Shown here: positions 6,466 to 10,302 of the stretch, one piece after another
Layout: each line of letters starts with the position of its first letter
Numbering within the stretch: the stretch's first letter is position 1
Assembly: GCA_009776965.1 (NCBI GenBank)
Contig: WRMU01000034.1
Location: 1-10,302, forward strand
DNA from: Microgenomates group bacterium
Lineage (GTDB): Bacteria > Patescibacteriota > Microgenomatia > UBA1400 > PJMF01
Length of the DNA: 10,302 nt
Reading direction: 5' to 3'
Program-made: the position numbers and the translations under genes
Notes under the pieces: model-generated
Databases searched by the model: none
Seen by the model: the letters and a program-made list of their open reading frames with translations, nothing else
What the model was told of the DNA's origin: nothing

Positions 6466-7739
6466 TACTTCTTTCCCTCTCCCTCTCTAGCTAATTCTTC
6501 CGTCACTTTTTCTAATAATAACCGCTGTTGGGAGAGCGATACATTCTCCAGCTGCGTAATCTTTTCCTTAAAACGCACTAAATCAGCTAAAGTTGTCAAT
6601 TTAGCTTGCACCAGTGCTTCTCTAGTATCCCTCTCCAATCCCTCATAAGTATCAATTTCATACTCCTCCTCGCCAGTGGTCATATTGGCCACTTCGCCGC
6701 TAGCCGACTTAATACTAATCGCCATCCCCAATACTTTTGCCGCCAAACGCACATTCTGCCCGCCCTTGCCAATAGCCAAAGACACTTGATCGTCCACCAC
6801 CGTCACCTCAGCATGCTTTTTCCCTTCATCATAAACCACCTGCATATTTTCTGCCGGTGCCAAACAAGCCTTAATCAGCTCCACCATATCCTCAGAGTAG
6901 GGGATAATATCAATTTTTTCGCTATTGAGCTCTTTAATCACTTCTTGCACCCGCACCCCTCTCTGACCCACTGCCGAACCCACCGGATCAATCCCTTCGC
7001 CATTGGCCTTCACCACCAACTTAGCCCTCACTCCTGCTTCTCTAGCCAAATAAGCAATCTCCACCGTTCCTGCCGCAATTTCTGGTACTTCTCGCTCAAA
7101 CAACTTAGCAATCAAGGCCTTGTCCGCACGCGACACAATCACTTGTTGGCCTTTTTTGGTCTCCGCAATCTCCTTCACAATCACTGCCAGCCTAGCATTA
7201 TTCTTATAGAACTCACCTCGCATCTGCTCAGTTGGCGGCATAATCCCATATCCTCGACCAATATCCAAGAGCACATCTCTGCCCTCCATCCGCAACACCT
7301 GAGCCGTAATCATTTCTCCAACTCTACTAGAATACTCCGCCAAAATCTGATCTCTCTCGCTTTCTCTAATTCTCTGCAAAATAACCTGCTTAGCAGTTTG
7401 AGCTGCAATCCGCCCAAAACCAGCCGGCGTCACATCCACCATTTTTTTCTCATCCCAAGAAGTAGCTTCACCAGTTTCTTCATCTTTTGCCAAAATATCC
7501 GCCGCCAAGATTTTGAACTCACCGCTCACTTCCTCCACCACCGCCAGATAATGTTTATCTGGATCCAAGGAGTCCTCAAATTGTCTGCGATATGCCATCG
7601 CCAGAGCTTGTTGAATCGCCTCATAAATGGCCGCTTCATCAATTTTTCGCTCAATAGCAATTTCCGCAATCGCCATCGCAAACTCATTACGCGCGATTTT
7701 CTTCAATTTTTCGCTATTACTACTTCTTTTCTTTTTCAT
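6465..7739 (-). CDS. nusA: Transcription termination/antitermination factor NusA
   Basis: A protein of 424 residues that binds RNA polymerase and nascent RNA, affecting pausing, termination and antitermination. Domains in order: a basic N-terminus and RNA-polymerase-binding domain (about 15-135), S1 domain (about 139-203, with LLDIGRGYGIMP), KH1 (about 225-285, with the DPVGSAVGQRG loop) and KH2 (about 290-345, with LAIGKGGQNVRLAAK). The C-terminal stretch (about 350-424) contains one helix-hairpin-helix-like segment (LTTLADLVRF) and ends in a charged tail. There is room for no more than one C-terminal repeat, unlike the two acidic repeats of E. coli NusA. It is followed by infB with a 1-nt stop/start overlap. 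ATG 7739 has only a weak purine-rich stretch upstream. The leader holds a terminator-like hairpin, suggesting attenuation. Confidence 0.96.
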   Translation of the reverse strand: MKKKRSSNSEKLKKIARNEFAMAIAEIAIERKIDEAAIYEAIQQALAMAYRRQFEDSLDPDKHYLAVVEEVSGEFKILAADILAKDEETGEATSWDEKKMVDVTPAGFGRIAAQTAKQVILQRIRESERDQILAEYSSRVGEMITAQVLRMEGRDVLLDIGRGYGIMPPTEQMRGEFYKNNARLAVIVKEIAETKKGQQVIVSRADKALIAKLFEREVPEIAAGTVEIAYLAREAGVRAKLVVKANGEGIDPVGSAVGQRGVRVQEVIKELNSEKIDIIPYSEDMVELIKACLAPAENMQVVYDEGKKHAEVTVVDDQVSLAIGKGGQNVRLAAKVLGMAISIKSASGEVANMTTGEEEYEIDTYEGLERDTREALVQAKLTTLADLVRFKEKITQLENVSLSQQRLLLEKVTEELAREGEGKK

Positions 7740-7770
7740 AATACTTTCTTTTATTTAGCCTTTATTAAGC

Positions 7771-7800
7771 AAAAAGGTAGCGCAAGTCGCCTCGCCTACC
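7771..7800 (-). terminator. Terminator-like hairpin in the nusA leader (putative attenuator)
   Basis: Reading the minus strand, GGTAG (7800-7796) pairs with CTACC (7780-7776) and a further CG/CG pair forms past one bulged G. The 3' arm is followed at once by five T residues (7775-7771). This is the form of a weak intrinsic terminator, about 30-60 nt after the predicted start and 31 nt before nusA. An alternative pairing of GCAAG (7808-7804) with CTTGC (7786-7782) would take bases adjoining the 3' arm and could act as an antiterminator. Regulation by NusA itself is inference. Confidence 0.5.
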
Positions 7801-7835
7801 TCTCTTGCCCTAAAGTCTAATCTCTACAAAGAAAC

Positions 7836-7865
7836 ATTATAGCACAAAAACTAGCCATTTGTCAA
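7836..7865 (-). promoter_or_regulatory. Strong promoter of nusA-infB
   Basis: On the minus strand TTGACA (7865-7860) and TATAAT (7841-7836) are both perfect, with an 18-bp spacer, and TGC before the -10 makes it an extended -10 box as well. The predicted start near 7829 gives a leader of about 90 nt, the longest in this window, in line with a regulatory leader. A small ATTTG/CAAAT hairpin (7857-7872) overlaps the -35 box. Confidence 0.88.
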
Positions 7866-7907
7866 GGCAAATCGCCGCCACCTCGAGGCAAAGCACAAAT
7901 CGTGGAT

Positions 7908-8945
7908 TTAGGCGAGCTTTTCGTATATTTTCGACTCAATTTCTTTCATAAGGGTTTTATTTTCTATCAATTTCACTTTCGTCGCTTCCTTGCCTTGAGC
8001 TAATACTTCTCCGCCATACTTATAAAAGCTACCCGACTTCTCAATAATCCCTTGTTCCGCCCCCACGTCAATCAAATCCCCCACATAAGAAATGCCATTC
8101 GCATCCATCTCAAACTCCGCTATCCGAAAGGGAGGAGAGACCTTGTTTTTAGTCACTTTCACTCGATGTTTCGAGCCCACAATTTTATCTCCTTCTTGAA
8201 TATTACCAATTTTGCGAATATCCAGCCTTTGTGAGGCATAAAACTTCAAAGCGTTCCCTCCGGTTGTTGTCTCTGGATTACCAAACATAACTCCGATTTT
8301 CATCCGGATTTGATTAGTAAAAATCACCACTGTCTTGGTTTTATTAATCGCCGCCGTCAGCTTGCGCATCGCCTGCGACATTAGTCTTGCCTGCGCCCCC
8401 ATCTGATGATCTCCCATGTCTCCCTCAATCTCCGATTTAGGCACCAAAGCCGCCACACTATCTATCACCAAAATATCCACCCCGCCAGAACGAATTAATG
8501 TTTCCGCAATTTCTAGCGCCTGCTCGCCATAATCCGGCTGCGAAATCAGCATTTTGTCCAAATCCACCCCAATCGCCTCCGCCCGCACCGGATCCAAAGC
8601 ATGCTCCACGTCAATAAACGCCGCAATTCCGCCTTGTTTTTGGGTGTCGGCAATGGCATGCAGACAAATCGTCGTCTTTCCCGAGGCTTCCGGCCCATAA
8701 ATCTCAATCACCCTGCCCTTAGGAAATCCTCCCACCCCCAAAGCCATATTCAACGCTAATGAACCAGTTGAAACCACTGGGATCTTTTCTGCCTGAGCTA
8801 AACTCTCACCCATCCTCATGATTGATCCTTTGCCAAACTGCTTTTCAATTTGTTGCATCGCAATATCCACTGCCTGCGCTTTCGCGCTGGTCACGTTCGG
8901 CGCTTTTTCTTTAACTGGGACAGTGGTGATTTTTTGTTGTATCAT
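7908..8945 (-). CDS. recA: Recombinase RecA
   Basis: The DNA strand-exchange ATPase for homologous repair, 345 residues. Visible: an N-terminal oligomerisation helix (about 22-45, with QFGKGSIMRMG), Walker A GPEASGKTT (84-92), Walker B LVIDSVAALVP, loop L1 around EGDMGDHQMGAQAR, and the FTNQIRMKIGVMFGNPETTTGGNALKF loop L2 region given here only by its recognisable ends FTNQIR and TTTGG. The C-terminal domain is complete but ends at EKLA without the acidic tail of E. coli RecA. The TAA stop falls inside the repeat-end motif ATTTAGGCGAG (plus strand 7906-7916). ATG 8945 has no clear Shine-Dalgarno sequence. The gene is monocistronic by spacing: 168 nt separate it from nusA, which has its own promoter. 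Confidence 0.97.
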   Translation of the reverse strand: MIQQKITTVPVKEKAPNVTSAKAQAVDIAMQQIEKQFGKGSIMRMGESLAQAEKIPVVSTGSLALNMALGVGGFPKGRVIEIYGPEASGKTTICLHAIADTQKQGGIAAFIDVEHALDPVRAEAIGVDLDKMLISQPDYGEQALEIAETLIRSGGVDILVIDSVAALVPKSEIEGDMGDHQMGAQARLMSQAMRKLTAAINKTKTVVIFTNQIRMKIGVMFGNPETTTGGNALKFYASQRLDIRKIGNIQEGDKIVGSKHRVKVTKNKVSPPFRIAEFEMDANGISYVGDLIDVGAEQGIIEKSGSFYKYGGEVLAQGKEATKVKLIENKTLMKEIESKIYEKLA

Positions 8946-8973
8946 ACCAACTTTCTAGATTTCTTCTAACTCC

Positions 8974-9002
8974 ACCATACACAATCTTCTCCTATTGTGC
9001 AA
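8974..9002 (-). promoter_or_regulatory. Putative recA promoter with dyad operator in the spacer
   Basis: On the minus strand TTGCAC (9002-8997) and TATGGT (8979-8974) are spaced by 17 bp, matching the consensus at 3 and 4 of 6 positions. CACAAT and ATTGTG with an 8-nt centre form a dyad over 8980-8999, filling the spacer. That is where a repressor would compete with RNA polymerase. The site resembles neither the E. coli LexA box (CTG-N10-CAG) nor the Gram-positive GAAC-N4-GTTC box. SOS-type control is inference from position and gene identity. Confidence 0.4.
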
Positions 9003-9040
9003 GTGGCTAACTGTTAATTAGTCATAATATACACATAAAA

Positions 9041-9061
9041 GTTGCAAAATCGTTGCAAAAT
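9041..9061. repeat. Tandem GTTGCAAAAT pair upstream of recA
   Basis: GTTGCAAAAT occurs at 9041-9050 and again at 9052-9061, about 100 nt upstream of recA. The spacing of 11 bp equals about one helical turn, which would place two protein contacts on the same face. The rest of 9003-9091 shows no gene or clear promoter. Confidence 0.35.
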
Positions 9062-9091
9062 GCAAGCAGTTTTATCTATTAACTCATATCC

Positions 9092-9147
9092 AGCGAAGCA
9101 TAAATGGATGATTTTGCGCGGTTTTAATTAAAAAATAAGCGTAGATG
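9092..9147 (+). repeat. Tandem partial copy of the element 3 left arm
   Basis: 56 bases match 9164-9219 with five differences (about 91 percent identity) at an offset of 72 bp. The copy covers the AGCGAAGC start, the outer arm with GCGCGGTTTTAATT, and the first strand of hairpin A. It lacks the hairpin B motif and its own right arm, so it is a partial duplication. It could pair with the right arm of element 3 as a competitor. It holds no ORF. Confidence 0.75.
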
Positions 9148-9162
9148 AAGAATTGACCACTA

Positions 9163-9307
9163 AAGCGAAGCCTAAATCGAGTATTTTGCGCGGTTTTAAT
9201 TAAAAAATAAGCGCAGATGGGCTGAATGCCCATTGAGCATTATTTTTTACTTGCGCCGAGCTGTGCGCGGCGATTAAAACCGTCAAAATACCGATTTAGG
9301 CGAGCTT
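9163..9307. repeat. Cloverleaf palindromic element 3 (complete copy)
   Basis: The most complete copy, about 145 bp. Terminal inverted repeats begin AAGC..GCCTAAATCG at the left (9163-9179) and end CGATTTAGGC..GCTT at the right (9292-9307). They continue as a long outer stem (9173-9200 against 9273-9298) with only small bulges. Hairpin A pairs AAAAAATAAGC (9202-9212) with GC, a bulged A and TTATTTTTT (9237-9248), and TGGGC with GCCCA at its tip. Hairpin B (9254-9272) is CGCCGAGC-TGT-GCGCGGCG with one mismatch and contains AGCTGTGC (9259-9266). TA lies just outside the left end and also follows the right end. The right end overlaps the stop codon of the upstream gene at 9306. No T-tract directly follows hairpin B on the minus strand. 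Confidence 0.8.
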
Positions 9308-9878
9308 AGAGTAATATGGTGGCTGTTAGGACTAACCGCCCTTCATAGTCTCCACTCTCCATAAACGCCGTCAACCCATCATCCGCTCCCGCATGCAGCC
9401 CCAAAGTAAAATTAAACCGATCATTAAAACCCTGCCGTCCCGCTGTCACCAACCGACTCCCCGCGCCTTGCCATGTCCCCCCGCCATCCGCACTAATCGC
9501 CCATGCTCCCGCCTTAATCGCATTCATCTTGCCCACGTCTGGCACAAACCTCTGTCGATCAGTTGGGGAAGCCTCCCCATTTTTCACCAAATCCGTCATG
9601 CTATGCACGTCAATCACATATCCTCGCCCCATCGTCGAGGTCACTGTGCACAAAAAATCAGCCTTCACATCGCCAATACCCATAATCTCGGGCATAGCCA
9701 CGCTTCGCGGACAATTCAAACTGATGCTACTCCCTAAGTCCAGATTCACTCTCACATTTTGCGGACTCGGCAGCAACGGCATCGCCGGCCAAGGGTCCGC
9801 CCCTACCGCCCCAGCTAGTCCCAACATCCCGCTCAATCCCACCAAAACACCTAACAACATCTTTCGCTTTTTAATCAT
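9306..9878 (-). CDS. Secreted beta-rich protein, unknown function
   Basis: 190 residues. A Sec signal peptide is clear: basic MIKKRK, hydrophobic stretch 8-26, likely cleavage after VGA (25-27), leaving a mature start at DPWP. The mature part is rich in alternating hydrophobic residues and glycine, has two cysteines (C56 and C77) that could form a disulfide, and ends in a YEGRLVLTATIL-type strand. That pattern recalls immunoglobulin-like or WxL-like beta-sandwich surface proteins, but no family is assigned. ATG 9878 is chosen because the signal peptide begins there and a TATAAT box sits six bases upstream. A longer start would reach into mnmA and put about 38 non-signal residues in front. It follows mnmA with a 7-nt gap. 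The stop lies inside the right end of cloverleaf element 3. Confidence 0.65.
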   Translation of the reverse strand: MIKKRKMLLGVLVGLSGMLGLAGAVGADPWPAMPLLPSPQNVRVNLDLGSSISLNCPRSVAMPEIMGIGDVKADFLCTVTSTMGRGYVIDVHSMTDLVKNGEASPTDRQRFVPDVGKMNAIKAGAWAISADGGGTWQGAGSRLVTAGRQGFNDRFNFTLGLHAGADDGLTAFMESGDYEGRLVLTATILL

Positions 9879-9884
9879 AATCTG

Positions 9885-9913
9885 ATTATACACATCTTTT
9901 TTTGATTTTTCCA
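9885..9913 (-). promoter_or_regulatory. Leaderless promoter at the mnmA stop codon
   Basis: On the minus strand TATAAT (9890-9885) is perfect and TGGAAA (9913-9908) matches the -35 consensus at 4 of 6 positions with a 17-bp spacer. Six bases separate the -10 from ATG 9878, so transcription would start at or next to the A of the ATG. The mnmA stop TAA is part of the TATAAT box. It may give the secreted protein its own transcript inside an apparent operon. Confidence 0.5.
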
Positions 9914-10302
9914 CTCCCCAAACATTCTCGCCTGCCATCAGCGTCTTTCTCCCCATAAAACACCCCAAACTGCCCAGGGGCCACCCCCTCAAACTCCCCT
10001 TCCAAAGCGGTAACTATTAGCGATTGACCTCTTTTTTCTATCTCCACTGGATAAAACTCCCCCAAGTGGCGAATCCGGAGGTAGATAGGGCTACTGAGTA
10101 GCGGGTGGCTAGCGGAGGGGGACCCCCAAAAAGAATTAGCAGCGAGAGCGAATAATTTTTTTGGGGGAGGAGCGACGACAGGACCCGCGACCATAAAGTC
10201 ATCAATCTCTATCGCTCTCACTTTAGTCCTTGCCTTCCCCCCCGCAACCAATTCATTCTTCCCCACATCTTTATCAACAATATATAACGCTTCTTGAACC
10301 GG
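9886..10302 (-). CDS. mnmA: tRNA-specific 2-thiouridylase MnmA, C-terminal part
   Basis: The 3' end of a gene that continues beyond the window; 138 residues are visible. MnmA thiolates U34 of Lys, Glu and Gln tRNAs. The visible part is the C-terminal tRNA-binding barrels: LYIVDKDVGKNELVAGG at the start, RIRHLGEFYPVEI in place of the family's KxRYRQxxxP segment, and the terminal signature VAPGQFGVFY followed by ECLGSGKI. The catalytic PP-loop and cysteines are off the edge. A GTG at 10266 is internal, since the reading frame is open to the edge with MnmA-like sequence before it. About 28 residues between VAGPVV and IYLRIRH have no counterpart in the family and coincide with a DNA palindrome, so an in-frame insertion is inferred. 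Confidence 0.88.
   Translation of the reverse strand, partial: PVQEALYIVDKDVGKNELVAGGKARTKVRAIEIDDFMVAGPVVAPPPKKLFALAANSFWGSPSASHPLLSSPIYLRIRHLGEFYPVEIEKRGQSLIVTALEGEFEGVAPGQFGVFYGEKDADGRRECLGSGKIKKRCV
10089..10170. repeat. In-frame palindromic insertion within mnmA
   Basis: The core is a hairpin at 10123-10167: CCCCCAAAAA (10123-10132) pairs with TTTTTGGGGG (10158-10167), and AATTA (10134-10138) with TAATT (10153-10157), making 15 bp with one bulge and a 14-nt loop. Next to it are a near-perfect palindrome GCTACTGAGTAGC (10090-10102), GCTAGC (10108-10113) and GGGGG (10117-10121), which could compete for CCCCC. The stretch encodes about 27-29 residues (PPPKKLFALAANSFWG and following) absent from ordinary MnmA. 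The octamer AGCTGTGC is missing, so it belongs to a family different from the three cloverleafs. Boundaries are approximate. Confidence 0.6.

Noticed and set aside
6606..7820. 404-codon open frame antisense to nusA
   Set aside because: It mirrors the strongly supported nusA reading frame, has His/Ser/Leu-rich low-complexity composition and no recognisable domain.
7857..7872. Intrinsic terminator of recA (ATTTG/CAAAT hairpin before a T-run on the minus strand)
   Set aside because: The stem is only 5 bp, the T-run is several bases away, and the sequence is the -35 region of the nusA promoter.
9092..9219. CRISPR-like pair of long direct repeats
   Set aside because: Only two copies of 56 nt with a 16-nt gap, the copies differ, and one is part of a larger inverted repeat. 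No cas gene is present.
9879..9992. Longer N-terminus for the secreted protein
   Set aside because: It overlaps the coding end of mnmA and would bury the signal peptide behind about 38 residues.
1..10302. UGA recoded to glycine, as in some CPR lineages
   Set aside because: All recognised genes read through in the standard code and end at TAA or TAG where the families normally end; no in-frame TGA is needed.

Overview
The window looks like a chromosomal segment of a Candidate Phyla Radiation (Patescibacteria) bacterium, most likely of the Microgenomates group. Three things suggest this. Housekeeping proteins are compact: IF-2 has 494 residues and starts almost directly at its G domain. A 681-residue membrane protein with a C-terminal baseplate-J-like region, of a kind I associate with Microgenomates, lies next to a sortase. 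Leaders are very short and Shine-Dalgarno sequences are weak or absent. Stops are TAA or TAG and all genes read in the standard code. The lineage is inference from memory of protein families, not from a search.

Layout, left to right. 1-120 is a nested-palindrome (cloverleaf) element cut by the window edge. It abuts a consensus promoter that drives an apparently leaderless galU-type nucleotidyltransferase gene (159-1028, +). Between galU and a convergent gene for a degenerate DHH-phosphoesterase-like protein (1131-1922, -) lies a second cloverleaf (1024-1151). A divergent promoter region with an 11-bp inverted repeat (1923-2025) separates that gene from the membrane-protein/sortase pair (2026-4976, +). 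The sortase gene converges, with a 4-nt gap, on nusA-infB (4981-7739, -). That operon has a strong promoter and a terminator-like hairpin in its leader. recA follows (7908-8945, -), with a dyad filling its putative promoter spacer. The 360-nt gap 8946-9305 holds the recA control region, a tandem partial element copy and a third cloverleaf (9163-9307). A secreted beta-rich protein of 190 residues (9306-9878, -) and the 3' part of mnmA (9886 to the window edge, -) close the window.

Functionally the window mixes information processing (nusA, infB, recA, mnmA) with envelope functions (galU, the baseplate-J-like protein, sortase, secreted protein). The most unusual content is non-coding. A family of roughly 120-145 bp three-way-junction palindromes shares the octamer AGCTGTGC. 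Shared ATTTAGGCGAG ends sit on or beside gene stop codons. A different palindrome appears to be inserted in frame inside mnmA, in the manner of the Rickettsia palindromic elements.
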